DNA of 64,000 nt from NCBI RefSeq assembly GCF_963678875.1, contig NZ_OY787456.1, forward strand, positions 1,426,001-1,490,000. Reading direction: 5' to 3'. A program made the position numbers and the translations under genes. The stretch comes from an uncultured Hyphomonas sp. Lineage in GTDB: Bacteria > Pseudomonadota > Alphaproteobacteria > Caulobacterales > Hyphomonadaceae. This document shows positions 1 through 9,389 of this stretch, piece after piece. Numbering within the stretch: the stretch's first letter is position 1; the number at the start of each line of letters is the position of its first letter. The notes below the pieces were generated by a model, which saw only the letters and a list, made by a program, of their open reading frames with translations, was not told the origin of the DNA and made no database searches.

Positions 1-2681
1 ATCAGCTTTTCGGCTTCCTTTTCAGGACACTCGAAGATGAGTTCGTCGTGCACCTGAAGCAGCATCCGGGCTTTCAGCTTCGCCTTGGCGAGCGCTTCGG
101 GCATCCGGATCATGGCGCGCTTGATGATGTCAGCGGCTGAGCCCTGGATCGGCGCGTTGATGGCCTGACGCTCGGCAAAGGCTTTCTGCGGGCCCTTCGA
201 CTGGATTCCGGCAAGATGCACTTTCCGCCCGAAAGCCGTCTGAACATAGCCATGCTCCTTCGCGAAGGCCTTGGTCTCGTCCATGTATGCACGGATGCCG
301 GGGAAGCGCTTGAAATAGGTCTTGATGTAATCTGCCGCTTCGGACTGGGGGATGCCCAGCTGGCGGGCGAGGCCGAAGCCGGAAATGCCGTAGATGATCC
401 CGAAATTGATTGCCTTGGCCTGACGGCGCACCATTGGGTCCATGCCCTCGATGGGCACGCCGAACATCTCGCTCGCCGTCATGGCGTGAATGTCCAGGCC
501 TTCGTTGAATGCCGTCTTCAGCGCGTCGATGTCGGCCATGTGGGCCAGCACGCGCAGCTCGATCTGGCTGTAGTCTGCGCTGACCAGCACATTGCCCTCG
601 TCTGCGATGAAGGCTTCGCGGATCTTGCGGCCTTCCTCTGTCCGCACCGGGATGTTCTGCAGGTTCGGGTCGGAGGAGGACAGCCGTCCGGTCTGCGCCA
701 CCGCCATGGAGAAGCTGGTGTGGACCCGGCCGGTCTCCTTGTTGATGGCGGCTTGCAGCGCTTCGGTGTAGGTCGAACGGAGTTTGGACAGGGTTCGCCA
801 GTCAACAATCGTGCGGGGCAGTGCGTGGCCTTCGGCGGCGAGGCCTTCCAGCACATCGGCATCGGTCACCCAGGCGCCGGTCTTGGTCTTCTTGCCGCCC
901 TCGATACCCATCTTGTCGAACAGGATTTCGCCGAGCTGTTTCGGGCTGGAGATCTTGAATTCCTCACCGGCCTGCTCATAGGCCTCCGCCTCCAGCGCGG
1001 CCATGCGCTGCGAGAAGTCGGACGAGAGGCGGGAGAGCTTGTCCCGGTCGACCTTGATGCCCTCGCGCTCCATCGCGGCGAGCACGGGAACCAGCGGGCG
1101 CTCCTCCGTCTCGTAGACGGTTGTGACTTTCTCCGTATGCAGAAGCGGTTTGAATGTCTGCCACAGGCGCAAGGTCACGTCGGCATCTTCGGCGGCGTAT
1201 TCGGTCGCCTTGTCCAGCGGGACCCGGTCGAAGGTGACCTGCGACTTCCCGGTACCGGCAACGTCCTTGTAGGCGAGCGGCACGTGCCCAAGGTATTTCT
1301 CAGACAACAGATCCATGCCGTGGCCATGCTTGCCGGCATTCAGTACATAGGACAGCAGCATCGTGTCATCGACCGGCGCCACGTGGATGCCGTGCTGGGC
1401 GAAGATGTTCAGGTCATACTTGATGTTCTGGCCGATCTTCAGGACAGCGTCATTTTCCAGCATCGGCTTCAGCGCCTTGATGGCATCCTTCATCCGCACC
1501 TGACGGGGCGGATCGGCGCCGAACATATCGCCATCACCGGAATCATTCGGATCGACATGCGCGAGCGGGATGTAGCACGCCTCATTCGGAGAGAGCGCCA
1601 GCGACACGCCGACCAGGTTCGCGGTGACGGAGTCGAGGCTGTCGGTTTCCGTGTCGACGGCGACATAGCCCTGCTTCACGGCGCGGGCGATCCAGTCTTC
1701 GAGGTCCTTGAAGTCGCGGACGCATTCATACTTCGTGCGGTCGATCGGGTCTTCCGCAGGCGGAGCAGCCTCCAGTGCGCCTTCCTTCTCCATCATCTCG
1801 CGTACGCGGCGGGTGATGGTCTTGAATTCCATCTCCTCAAGGAAGCCGAGCAGGGTGTCCGGCTCCGGATCCTGCACGGCGAGGTCTTCGAGTGTGACCT
1901 CCAGCGGTACGTCATCCTTCAGGGTGACGAGGTCGCGCGAGAGGCGGATCTGGTCGGCGAAATTGATCAGCGTCTCGCGGCGCTTGGGCTGCTTGATTTC
2001 CTCGGCGCGGGCCAGCAGCGTGTCGAGGTCGCCATATTCGCCGAGCAGGGTGGCAGCGGTCTTCACGCCGATGCCCGGAGCGCCCGGCACATTGTCCACG
2101 CTGTCGCCGGCCAGTGACTGGACATCGACCACCTTTTCCGGGCCGACGCCGAATTTCTCGAACACTTCGTCCCGGCCCATCGTCTTGTTCTTCATCGTGT
2201 CGAGCATGACGATCTTGTCGGTGACCAGCTGCATCAGGTCCTTGTCGGACGAGACGATAGTCACACGCGCGCCTTTGGCTTCGGCCTGGCGGGCATAGGT
2301 GGCGATCAGGTCGTCGGCCTCGAAGCCTTCCATCTCGATGGCATGGGCGGCGAAGGCTTCGGCGGCGCGGCGCACCAGCGGGAATTGCGGGCGCAGTTCT
2401 TCGGGCGGCTCATCGCGGTTCGCCTTGTACTGGTCGTACAATTCATTGCGGAACGTGTGGGACGAGGCGTCGAAGATGCAGGCGAAATGGGTCGGCCGTT
2501 CGTCGCCCTTCAGGTCTTCCAGCAGTTTGAACAACATGTTGCAGAAGCCGCTGACGGCCCCGATGGGCAGCCCGTCCGAGGCGCGGGTCAGCGGCGGCAA
2601 TGCGTGGAACGCCCGGAAAATGTAGGCGCTGGCATCGACCAGGTAGAGGTGGCTGTCCTTGGTGACGGGGGCGGTGGCCAT
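1..2681 (-). CDS. polA: DNA polymerase I, 3' end cut by window edge
   Basis: Replication and repair polymerase that removes RNA primers and fills gaps. Reading the minus strand from the ATG at 2681 gives 893 uninterrupted codons to base 1, so only the last few dozen residues should lie outside the window. Domains in order: 5'-nuclease at about 1-290 (early LYLVDASAYIFRAFHAL, later VSSDKDLMQLV), a 3'-5' exonuclease domain near 339 retaining VDTETDSLD, then the polymerase domain. Polymerase motif A (SADYSQIELR) is near residue 701, motif B (RRQAKAINFGIIYG) near 750 and motif C (VHDE) near 878. The exonuclease Asp-Thr-Glu is intact, so proofreading is probably active. It stands alone; the gene upstream is divergent. 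A long open frame on the opposite strand is only its shadow. Confidence 0.97.
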   Translation of the reverse strand, partial: MATAPVTKDSHLYLVDASAYIFRAFHALPPLTRASDGLPIGAVSGFCNMLFKLLEDLKGDERPTHFACIFDASSHTFRNELYDQYKANRDEPPEELRPQFPLVRRAAEAFAAHAIEMEGFEADDLIATYARQAEAKGARVTIVSSDKDLMQLVTDKIVMLDTMKNKTMGRDEVFEKFGVGPEKVVDVQSLAGDSVDNVPGAPGIGVKTAATLLGEYGDLDTLLARAEEIKQPKRRETLINFADQIRLSRDLVTLKDDVPLEVTLEDLAVQDPEPDTLLGFLEEMEFKTITRRVREMMEKEGALEAAPPAEDPIDRTKYECVRDFKDLEDWIARAVKQGYVAVDTETDSLDSVTANLVGVSLALSPNEACYIPLAHVDPNDSGDGDMFGADPPRQVRMKDAIKALKPMLENDAVLKIGQNIKYDLNIFAQHGIHVAPVDDTMLLSYVLNAGKHGHGMDLLSEKYLGHVPLAYKDVAGTGKSQVTFDRVPLDKATEYAAEDADVTLRLWQTFKPLLHTEKVTTVYETEERPLVPVLAAMEREGIKVDRDKLSRLSSDFSQRMAALEAEAYEQAGEEFKISSPKQLGEILFDKMGIEGGKKTKTGAWVTDADVLEGLAAEGHALPRTIVDWRTLSKLRSTYTEALQAAINKETGRVHTSFSMAVAQTGRLSSSDPNLQNIPVRTEEGRKIREAFIADEGNVLVSADYSQIELRVLAHMADIDALKTAFNEGLDIHAMTASEMFGVPIEGMDPMVRRQAKAINFGIIYGISGFGLARQLGIPQSEAADYIKTYFKRFPGIRAYMDETKAFAKEHGYVQTAFGRKVHLAGIQSKGPQKAFAERQAINAPIQGSAADIIKRAMIRMPEALAKAKLKARMLLQVHDELIFECPEKEAEKL

Positions 2682-2821
2682 GGGCGAGAATCCTTTGTTC
2701 CCGCTGGTTTAGCCGCCAGAGCGAGGCGCGTCACCCGCTGGAAATCCCGGGAAGGTTTCTGCTTGTGGATTACGTTCCCTAAGGTAAGCTTTTCCGAAAG
2801 ACAGGCCGGGGAGGGCAAATC

Positions 2822-3250
2822 ATGAGCGACGAGACGAAAAATACACCGTGGCACCTATGGGTTGTGGGCGGGCTCAGCCTGCTGTGGAACGGGTTTGGCT
2901 GTTTCGACTTCACCATGACGGCCACCAACAATGCCGCATATCTGGAACCTTATCCGCAGGAACTGCGTGATTACTGGCTGAACATGCCGGTCTGGGTCTG
3001 GGCGATCTGGGCCATCGGTGTTTTCGGCAGCCTTCTGGGTAGCATCGCACTGCTGCTGCGCCGAAAACTGGCCTACCCGCTGTTTGCCGCGTCCTTTCTC
3101 GCCGCCCTGGTCAGCATGGGCCGAAGCCTTACCGACAAGGATGCGCCCACCATGGAAGGGCAGATGATGGTGTCGCTCGCCATTCTCACGATTATCGCGC
3201 TGCTGGCCCTCTACGCTCGTTGGTTGTCGCGCCGGGAAGTCTTGCGCTGA
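2822..3250 (+). CDS. Conserved membrane protein of unknown function
   Basis: A 142-residue protein with about four hydrophobic segments: near 12-27, 55-77 (VWAIWAIGVFGSLLGSIALLL), 82-100 and 118-134. The N-terminal part contains the tryptophan-rich WVVGGLSLLWNGFGCFDF and NAAYLEPYPQELRDYW, a pattern I associate with small uncharacterised membrane proteins common in Sphingomonadales and Hyphomonas-like bacteria. It starts at an ATG 5 bases after a good ribosome site (GGGGAGGG). It is divergent from polA and 39 bases ahead of a reductase gene. No catalytic motif is visible and I do not assign a function. Confidence 0.8.
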   Translation: MSDETKNTPWHLWVVGGLSLLWNGFGCFDFTMTATNNAAYLEPYPQELRDYWLNMPVWVWAIWAIGVFGSLLGSIALLLRRKLAYPLFAASFLAALVSMGRSLTDKDAPTMEGQMMVSLAILTIIALLALYARWLSRREVLR

Positions 3251-3289
3251 CCGCGCAACGCTCTAGCCTCCGCCAAAAGGGAGGAAGAC

Positions 3290-4312
3290 ATGAGCGAGAT
3301 GAACCAGACATGGGTGCTGCGCCAGCGGCCGGTGGGCGATATCAAGGAAGGTGATCTCGAACTCGTCGAGACACCGCTTGAGCCCCTAAAAGACGGCGAG
3401 GTGCGGGCGAAGACGGTCTACCTGTCGCTCGATCCGACCAACCGTATCTGGATGAGCGACATGGACGCCTACCTGCCGCCGGTCGGCATTGGCGACGGCA
3501 TGCGGGGCAGTGGCCTCGCCGTTGTCGTGGAGAGCCGCCACGATGGCTTCCAGCAAGGCGATGTGGTGAACACCGGCCTTGGCACCTGGACCATGTTTCC
3601 CACGCTGCAGGGCGAGGGTCTCGCCAAGCTGCCGGTCCTGCCGGGCGTGCCGCTGACGGCTTATATGGGCCCCCTCGGCGCGACCGGCATGACGGCCTAT
3701 TTCGGTCTGATGGACATCGGTAAGCCGAAGGCAGGCGAGACTGTCGTTGTCTCTGCGGCGGCGGGCGCGGTCGGCTCCATGGTGGGCCAGATTGCGAAGA
3801 TCCAGGGCTGCCGCGTGGTCGGCATTGCGGGCAGCGACGACAAGTGCAAATGGCTGACGGAAACGGCCGGTTTCGATGCCGCCATCAACTACAAGACCGA
3901 GGATGTCGGCGCCGCGCTGGACAAGCATTGCCCGGACGGGATCGACATCAATTTCGAGAATGTTGGTGGACAGATCATGGACGAGGTGATCGCGCGGTTG
4001 AACGATTTCTCGCGTATGCCGCTGTGCGGCCTGATCAGCACCTATAACGCCACCGGACCGGTGCCGGGACCGTACAATTTCTCGAACCTCCTGATGCGGC
4101 GCACACTGGTGAAGGGCTTCATTGTGATCGATTATTTCGACCGCTTCCCGGAAGGCATCCAGCAGATGGCCATGTGGCTGATGGAAGGGAAACTGAAGTT
4201 CGAAACGGACGTCGTGAAAGGCTTCGAAAACGCGCCGTCCAGCTTGTCGCGTCTCTTCGAGGGCAAGAACCTCGGTAAGCTCGTCGTTGAATGTAGCCCG
4301 CCGCCGGCCTGA
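3290..4312 (+). CDS. NADP-dependent medium-chain oxidoreductase (CurA/leukotriene B4 dehydrogenase-like)
   Basis: A 340-residue zinc-independent medium-chain dehydrogenase/reductase expected to reduce alpha,beta-unsaturated carbonyl compounds with NADPH. The N-terminal GroES-like half contains TVYLSLDPTNRIWM, typical of the CurA/PTGR branch. The Rossmann half carries VVVSAAAGAVGSMVGQIAKI at about 155-175, the glycine-rich nucleotide loop of this branch, and ends with the usual GKLVVEC strand. No structural-zinc cysteine cluster is present. Length matches the family (about 335-345). It is preceded by a strong AGGGAGGAAG ribosome site. The physiological substrate cannot be read from the context. 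Confidence 0.9.
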   Translation: MSEMNQTWVLRQRPVGDIKEGDLELVETPLEPLKDGEVRAKTVYLSLDPTNRIWMSDMDAYLPPVGIGDGMRGSGLAVVVESRHDGFQQGDVVNTGLGTWTMFPTLQGEGLAKLPVLPGVPLTAYMGPLGATGMTAYFGLMDIGKPKAGETVVVSAAAGAVGSMVGQIAKIQGCRVVGIAGSDDKCKWLTETAGFDAAINYKTEDVGAALDKHCPDGIDINFENVGGQIMDEVIARLNDFSRMPLCGLISTYNATGPVPGPYNFSNLLMRRTLVKGFIVIDYFDRFPEGIQQMAMWLMEGKLKFETDVVKGFENAPSSLSRLFEGKNLGKLVVECSPPPA

Positions 4313-4383
4313 TGACGGTGCTGTTCATCCCTCGTTCAATTACAATGCTTTGTTATTGCAGGTGAATTGGCTGGAGGGATGAC

Positions 4384-4776
4384 ATGGCGCGCGCAAGGCG
4401 GCTGAGACTGGCCGGGGCAGTGCTTGCCGGAGCGGGCATTGTCACGCTTGGCGGCTGTACCAGCGAAGACATGGCGATGTTCGCTGACGCGATGGCTGTC
4501 GCTTCCGAGGAAATGTCTGTCACGCTGACCTCGGTGCCCAGCTATGGCTGCGACTACAATATCGACGGCTATCTGGTCTGTGATGATACGGGCGACGGAT
4601 TTGCTGACCGGTATGGAGATTCCCTTGATGTCGCCCCGGTCGCTTACGTGCCGGTCACGCCGCCTGTGCGGGTGAACGGATACGGAGAGGCGTACCAGTA
4701 TGACGGCGGCTGTGATTGCTGGCTGAGGGAGCCATCACTCGATGAAGCCCCGCCGCGGCGTCGCCATCACGACTAA
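4384..4776 (+). CDS. Small cysteine- and aspartate-rich lipoprotein, function unknown
   Basis: A 130-residue protein with an arginine-rich start, a hydrophobic stretch and a lipobox TLGGC with the modified cysteine at about residue 25, so it should be a lipid-anchored periplasmic or outer-membrane protein. The mature part contains SYGCDYNIDGYLVCDDTGDG, followed by FADRYGD. This acidic D-x-D-G-x-x-D run resembles short calcium-binding loops, but it is too brief to assign. The end is histidine- and arginine-rich. Its last 4 bases overlap, tail to tail, the stop of the convergent transporter gene. No family is recognised. Confidence 0.6.
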   Translation: MARARRLRLAGAVLAGAGIVTLGGCTSEDMAMFADAMAVASEEMSVTLTSVPSYGCDYNIDGYLVCDDTGDGFADRYGDSLDVAPVAYVPVTPPVRVNGYGEAYQYDGGCDCWLREPSLDEAPPRRRHHD

Positions 4777-6257
4777 AGCACCGCCGGGGCAACCCAATAG
4801 CCGACTATCGTGATGATCACGACGCCCATCAGGTTGATGCGGAAGCCCTGCCGGATCATCTCGCTGATCGGCACTCTGCCGGTTGCGTAGATCACGGCAT
4901 TCGGCGCAGTCGCCACCGGCAGCATGAAGGCGCAGCTGGCTGCCACGGCGGCCGGTGCGAACAGGGATTGCGGAGCAGCGCCCACGGCAACGGCGAGCGA
5001 GCCAATGATCGGCGACAGGGTCGTCATGGTCGCCACGTTTGATGTCACCTCCGTCAGGAAGATCACCAGCAGGACCATGATCGCGACGATGACCAGAGGC
5101 GGGAAAATGCTCAGCATCTGCATCTGGGTGCCGATCCAGTCGGACAGACCGGTCGCGTGCATGGCTTTGCCCAGCGAGATGCCCCCGCCGAACAGGATGA
5201 TGACGCCCCAGGGCAGTTTGACCGCTTCTTCCCAGGTCATCAGCGCGCGGCGCTCTTCGCCGCCTGCGGGCACAAGAAAGACGAGCACGGCGCCGAACAG
5301 CGCGATCATCATGTCCGTCTGCCCGCCATAGGCTTCCAGCAGGGGGTAGCCCATGGAGGTGAGAAGCTTGGTCACCGGCAGGCGCAGCACCCACATCGAT
5401 GCGATGATGCCAAACACGATGGCGATCCGCTGTTCCGGCGTCTTGATCGGGCCGAGTTCCAGAAGGTCGTGGTGCACGGAGGCGGCCATCGACTCTCCGT
5501 GCTTGTACTTCGGCAGGCCGCGCGTGACCGCCCACCAGGCCGCTGGCACGAGCAGGGTTGCGGTCGGGATGCCGAAGGTCATCCACTGGCCGAAGCCAAT
5601 GCCTTCGCCGGTCTCTTCCTGAAGCCACTTCAAGGCGATCAGGTTCGTCGGCGTTCCGATGGGGGTGGCAACGCCGCCGATGGAGGCCGAGTAACAAACG
5701 CCGAGCAGGATGGCGGTGGTGAACTTGCCTTCCTTGTCCTGCAGGGCCGCTGCCGCCGAGATTGCGATGGGGACCATCATGAGCGAGGTCGCCGTGTTGG
5801 AAATCCACATCGAGAGGACAGCGGTGGCCAGCATGAAGCCGAAGATCAGCGCCTTGGGCGACGTGCCGACGCGGTCGACAATGTTCAGCGCGATCCGCTT
5901 GTGCAGGTGCCAGCGCTCAACCCCCAGTGCGATAATGAACCCGCCAAGCAAGAGCAGGACGATCGGATCCATATAGCTGCTGCTGACAGAGCGAGGGGAA
6001 AGCGCGGCTACCCCAATCGCGTCGGCATGTTCATTGTGTCCGATGATCGCTGCGCCAAAGGGCAGGACGATCAGCGGCAGCAGAGACGTCGCCGGGATCG
6101 GGATTGCCTCGGTCGCCCACCAGGTCGCCATCAGGACAAGCAGGCAGCCCGTCAGCCAGGCAGGCCAGGACAGGCCCGCAGGTGGACCCACGATGAGCAT
6201 GAGCGCCGGAAGAACAATCCCGAGGATGAGGCCGATCGTCCGGTGCGAGAGCGTCAT
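4773..6257 (-). CDS. SLC13/DASS-family anion transporter
   Basis: A 494-residue inner-membrane symporter with about 11-12 hydrophobic segments. The family hallmark SNTATSLMMVPIAI is near 150, with a matching SNVATMTTLSPI in the second repeat. ATPIGTPTNLIALKWL and CAFMLPVATAPNAVIYATG are the sodium/substrate loops. The family carries dicarboxylates or sulfate with sodium. Its start overlaps the stop of the cystathionine lyase gene by ATGA, placing it last in a cysteine/methionine operon. An inorganic or organic sulfur anion is therefore a reasonable substrate guess, but this rests on context only; dicarboxylate transport is the alternative. Confidence 0.9.
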   Translation of the reverse strand: MTLSHRTIGLILGIVLPALMLIVGPPAGLSWPAWLTGCLLVLMATWWATEAIPIPATSLLPLIVLPFGAAIIGHNEHADAIGVAALSPRSVSSSYMDPIVLLLLGGFIIALGVERWHLHKRIALNIVDRVGTSPKALIFGFMLATAVLSMWISNTATSLMMVPIAISAAAALQDKEGKFTTAILLGVCYSASIGGVATPIGTPTNLIALKWLQEETGEGIGFGQWMTFGIPTATLLVPAAWWAVTRGLPKYKHGESMAASVHHDLLELGPIKTPEQRIAIVFGIIASMWVLRLPVTKLLTSMGYPLLEAYGGQTDMMIALFGAVLVFLVPAGGEERRALMTWEEAVKLPWGVIILFGGGISLGKAMHATGLSDWIGTQMQMLSIFPPLVIVAIMVLLVIFLTEVTSNVATMTTLSPIIGSLAVAVGAAPQSLFAPAAVAASCAFMLPVATAPNAVIYATGRVPISEMIRQGFRINLMGVVIITIVGYWVAPAVL

Positions 6258-7411
6258 GCAGGGCCTTTCAGGGCGGCGAAGGCGGAGTCGAGCTCTGCCT
6301 TGAGGTCTGAGACGGCCTCCAGGCCGACATGGATACGAAGCAGCGGTCCCGCGCGCGACGCGGTCCAGCTGTCCTTGGAACGGGTGAGCTGGTGGTCACA
6401 CGGAATGAGCAGGCTTTCATAGCCACCCCATGAAAATCCCATGCCAAACAAGTGCAGAGCGCCCAGAAAACGGTCCATTCCGCCTTCCGGTATGGCATTC
6501 AGCACAACTCCGAAGAGGCCGCTGGAGCCAGAGAAGTCCCGTTTCCACAATTCATGGTCCGGGCTGGAGGGCAGTGCCGGGTGCAGTACTTCGGACACTT
6601 CCGGCCGTTCGGCCAGCCAGTTCGCAAGTTCCAGCGCGCCTGCTTCGTGGGCTCTCAGCCGCGTGTGCAAGGTTCGCATGCCGCGCAGGCAGACATAGGC
6701 CTCATCTGCGCTGAGGCTGATGCCGAAATCCTCCGACGCCATGGCGATACGATTGTAGATCCGGGTATCTGACGTGACCACAGCGCCGCCGAACCCGTCT
6801 GCGTGACCGACGATGTATTTCGTCATCGCCTGCACGACGATGTCGGCGCCAAGTTCCAGCGGCTTCAGGAAATAGCCGGCGCCCCAGGTGTTGTCCGCAA
6901 TCGTGGTGACGCCGCGCTCACGGGCAGCGGCAGTGATCGCCGGAATGTCGGAGACTTCAAATGTGAGGGAGCCGGGCGATTCGATGAAGATCGCCTGCGT
7001 TTCCGGGCGGATCATGTCGGCGATCCCGGCGCCGATGCGCGGATCGTAACGGGTGGCCGAGACGCCCATATATTTCAGGCGGCGTTCGCAGAAGCGTGCC
7101 GTCGGTCCATAGGCACTGTCGGGGAACAGGATGTGACCGCCAGACTCGACGCAGGATGCAATCGCAAGCGCGCACGCCTGCAAGCCATTGGCAGCCAGCC
7201 GCACATGGGTGCCGCCTTCCAGTTCGCAGAGCGCCGCTTCCAGTTCGCGGTGAACGCCGAGGCCCATCCGGCCATAGCCGGGCTTGGAATCGTAGAGCGC
7301 CTTTTCCGTTTTGAACAGGACGGTGGACGCGCGCTCCACGGGCGGGTTGACCGTGACGCTGCCGAGCCGCGCACCGCGCGTGTGGATGATCCGCGTTTCG
7401 GGCCGTTTCAT
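6254..7411 (-). CDS. metC: Cystathionine beta-lyase (PLP enzyme)
   Basis: A 385-residue Cys/Met-metabolism PLP enzyme expected to split cystathionine into homocysteine, pyruvate and ammonia in the cytoplasm. The PLP-binding lysine is K198 within VVQAMTKYIVGHADG, and IADNTWGAGY at about 171-180 provides the cofactor aspartate. YGRMGLGVHRELEAAL is typical of the MetC branch. I start it at 7411 rather than at a Met 51 bases upstream because 7411 forms an ATGA overlap with the preceding sulfurtransferase. Gamma-synthase activity cannot be excluded from sequence alone. It sits in the cysK-sseA-metC-transporter operon. Confidence 0.9.
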   Translation of the reverse strand: MKRPETRIIHTRGARLGSVTVNPPVERASTVLFKTEKALYDSKPGYGRMGLGVHRELEAALCELEGGTHVRLAANGLQACALAIASCVESGGHILFPDSAYGPTARFCERRLKYMGVSATRYDPRIGAGIADMIRPETQAIFIESPGSLTFEVSDIPAITAAARERGVTTIADNTWGAGYFLKPLELGADIVVQAMTKYIVGHADGFGGAVVTSDTRIYNRIAMASEDFGISLSADEAYVCLRGMRTLHTRLRAHEAGALELANWLAERPEVSEVLHPALPSSPDHELWKRDFSGSSGLFGVVLNAIPEGGMDRFLGALHLFGMGFSWGGYESLLIPCDHQLTRSKDSWTASRAGPLLRIHVGLEAVSDLKAELDSAFAALKGPA

Positions 7412-8253
7412 GCCGCGCCTGTTGCCACCGGGCGGGAGGGATCGGAGGCCCATTCGGTCCATGAACCATCATAGACCGAGACGTCCCAGTTCCCGAGCCG
7501 GGCATAGCCGAGCGCAAGGATGGCGGCCGTCACACCCGAACCGCAGGTCGTGATGATGGGGGCCGACGAGCTTGGCAGCAGGTCTTTCAGGTCGCTGGCT
7601 GCCTTGAGCGTCCCGTCGGGATTGATCAACTCGCTGGACGGGACACTTGCGCTGCCCGGGATGTGCCCGGACGGGAGGCCCTCGCGCGGCTCCGGCGCCT
7701 CGGCTGTGAACCGGCCCTTCGCGCGGGCATCCACAATGGTATGCGATCCGGCTGCGGACGCGGCGGCGACCTGGTTGATATCCTTGACGAGATCGCTGCG
7801 GACGCGGGCCGTGAAGTGGCGTTCCACGGACACCGGCGGCATGTCTTCCAGTTCACCGCCTTCGGCTTTCCAGGCTGACAGGCCGCCATCCAGCACTGTC
7901 ACATCATTGTGGCCCATGACGCGCAGCATCCACCAGACGCGGGCAGCAGCGCAGAAATTGTTGTTGTCATAGACGACCACCCGGTTGCCATCGCCGATGC
8001 CCAGCTTGCGCACGCGGGATGAGAACATGATCGGATCGGGCAGCATGTGTGGCAGGTCCGTGCCGCCAGCCTTGATGGCGTCGATGTCGAAATGGACTGC
8101 TCCGGGGATGTGCGCTTCGGCCCAGTCGTCGCGGCCGGTCTTCTCTACCTTGAGGAAGGGAGCGTAGTAGGTCGCGTCAACGACGCGGATATCGGGCGCC
8201 GAGAGATTCTGCTTCAGCCAGCCAGCGGTGACGATGGGGTCTCCCGTTTCCAT
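7408..8253 (-). CDS. sseA: 3-mercaptopyruvate sulfurtransferase (tandem rhodanese)
   Basis: A 281-residue protein of two rhodanese domains. The N-terminal domain is inactive, with no cysteine in its loop. The C-terminal domain carries the catalytic cysteine C237 in TTCGSGVTAA; CGSGVTA is the mercaptopyruvate-sulfurtransferase version of the loop, as opposed to the thiosulfate-specific one. It transfers sulfane sulfur from mercaptopyruvate to thiols or cyanide, linking cysteine breakdown to persulfide metabolism. It lies 3 bases after the cysteine synthase stop and overlaps metC by 4 bases, so all three genes should be co-transcribed. Confidence 0.93.
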   Translation of the reverse strand: METGDPIVTAGWLKQNLSAPDIRVVDATYYAPFLKVEKTGRDDWAEAHIPGAVHFDIDAIKAGGTDLPHMLPDPIMFSSRVRKLGIGDGNRVVVYDNNNFCAAARVWWMLRVMGHNDVTVLDGGLSAWKAEGGELEDMPPVSVERHFTARVRSDLVKDINQVAAASAAGSHTIVDARAKGRFTAEAPEPREGLPSGHIPGSASVPSSELINPDGTLKAASDLKDLLPSSSAPIITTCGSGVTAAILALGYARLGNWDVSVYDGSWTEWASDPSRPVATGAA

Positions 8254-8256
8254 TCC

Positions 8257-9261
8257 TTACCCTTTGATCCATGGCGGAACCGGCAAATCTTTCGATCGCA
8301 GGAATTCCGGATTGAATAGTTTCGACTGGTAGCGATTGCCGTAGTCGCAGAGTATCGTAACGATCGTGTGGCCGGGGCCAAGATCCTTCGCCATTTTTAC
8401 TGCACCAGCGATATTGATGCCTGAAGACCCGCCAAGGCAGAGACCTTCATGCTGGACGAGGTCGAACAGCACGTTCAGCGCCTCGGTGTCGGTGCAGCGA
8501 TAGGCCCGGTCCACCACGATGTCTTCCAGGTTCGCTGTGATCCGGCCCTGGCCGATACCTTCGGTGATCGAGGTGCCTTCGGACTTCAGGACGCCGTTTG
8601 TGAAATACTCGTACATCGCCGCGCCGCCCGGATCGGCAAGGCCGATCTGGACCGACTCACGCTTCTCTTTCAGCGCCATCGAAATGCCGCCCAGCGTTCC
8701 GCCGGAGCCCACGGCGCAGATGAAAGCATCGAGCTTGCCGTCGGTCTGGGTCCAGATTTCCTGGCCCGTCGTGTCGTAGTGGGCCTTGCGGTTGGACACG
8801 TTGTCGAACTGATTGGCCCAGATGGCGCCGTTCGGTTCGCTCTTGGCGAGGTCTTCTGCGAGGCGGCGGGAATAATGCTGGTAGTTGTTCGGATTGGCGT
8901 AGGGGACCGCATCCACTTCGATCAACTCGGCGCCGAGCAAGCGGATCGCGTCTTTCTTCTCCTGGCTCTGCGTGCGGGGCATGACGATCACCACCCGGTA
9001 GCCGAGCGCCGCGCCGACCAGCGCAAGGCCGATGCCGGTATTGCCGGCCGTGCCTTCCACGATCGTGCCGCCGGGCTTCAGGTCTCCGGCTGCTTCCGCA
9101 TCGCGCACAATCCCGAGGGCGGGGCGGTCCTTCACGGACTGGCCGGGGTTCAGGAATTCACATTTGCCGAGGATCTCGCAGCCTGTCTCGTCAGAGACCT
9201 TGTTGAGGCGGAGAAGCGGTGTGTTTCCGATGAGCTCGATAACGGAACGGTAGGTTTGCAT
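8257..9261 (-). CDS. cysK: Cysteine synthase A (O-acetylserine sulfhydrylase)
   Basis: A 334-residue fold-type II PLP enzyme making cysteine from O-acetylserine and sulfide. It shows the substrate loop ELIGNTPLLRLNK at residues 9-21, the PLP lysine K44 in LNPGQSVKDRPAL, the phosphate loop EGTAGNTGIGLAL and the glycine-rich GSGGTLGGIS. The frame is open to 9366, but those 35 upstream codons are not family-like. The ATG at 9261 gives a normal N terminus and has GGAAA upstream. It heads the sulfur operon; the gene on its other side is divergent. The tail is slightly longer than the shortest CysK, as in many alphaproteobacteria. Confidence 0.93.
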   Translation of the reverse strand: MQTYRSVIELIGNTPLLRLNKVSDETGCEILGKCEFLNPGQSVKDRPALGIVRDAEAAGDLKPGGTIVEGTAGNTGIGLALVGAALGYRVVIVMPRTQSQEKKDAIRLLGAELIEVDAVPYANPNNYQHYSRRLAEDLAKSEPNGAIWANQFDNVSNRKAHYDTTGQEIWTQTDGKLDAFICAVGSGGTLGGISMALKEKRESVQIGLADPGGAAMYEYFTNGVLKSEGTSITEGIGQGRITANLEDIVVDRAYRCTDTEALNVLFDLVQHEGLCLGGSSGINIAGAVKMAKDLGPGHTIVTILCDYGNRYQSKLFNPEFLRSKDLPVPPWIKG

Positions 9262-9389
9262 GTCGGCGATTTCCAGGTCGGTTTCCGGGTTGAGCCGGGA
9301 AGCTAGGGCGCCCCGCGTGGCAGGACAACCGTCGCAGGGTGCGCTTCCCCTAAACTGATCCATCATCTGTCCTGTCGCGTAAACAGGCT

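Noticed and set aside
216..2117. 633-codon plus-strand open frame
   Set aside because: Antisense shadow of polA, whose minus-strand frame runs unbroken from 2681 to base 1 with all polymerase motifs.
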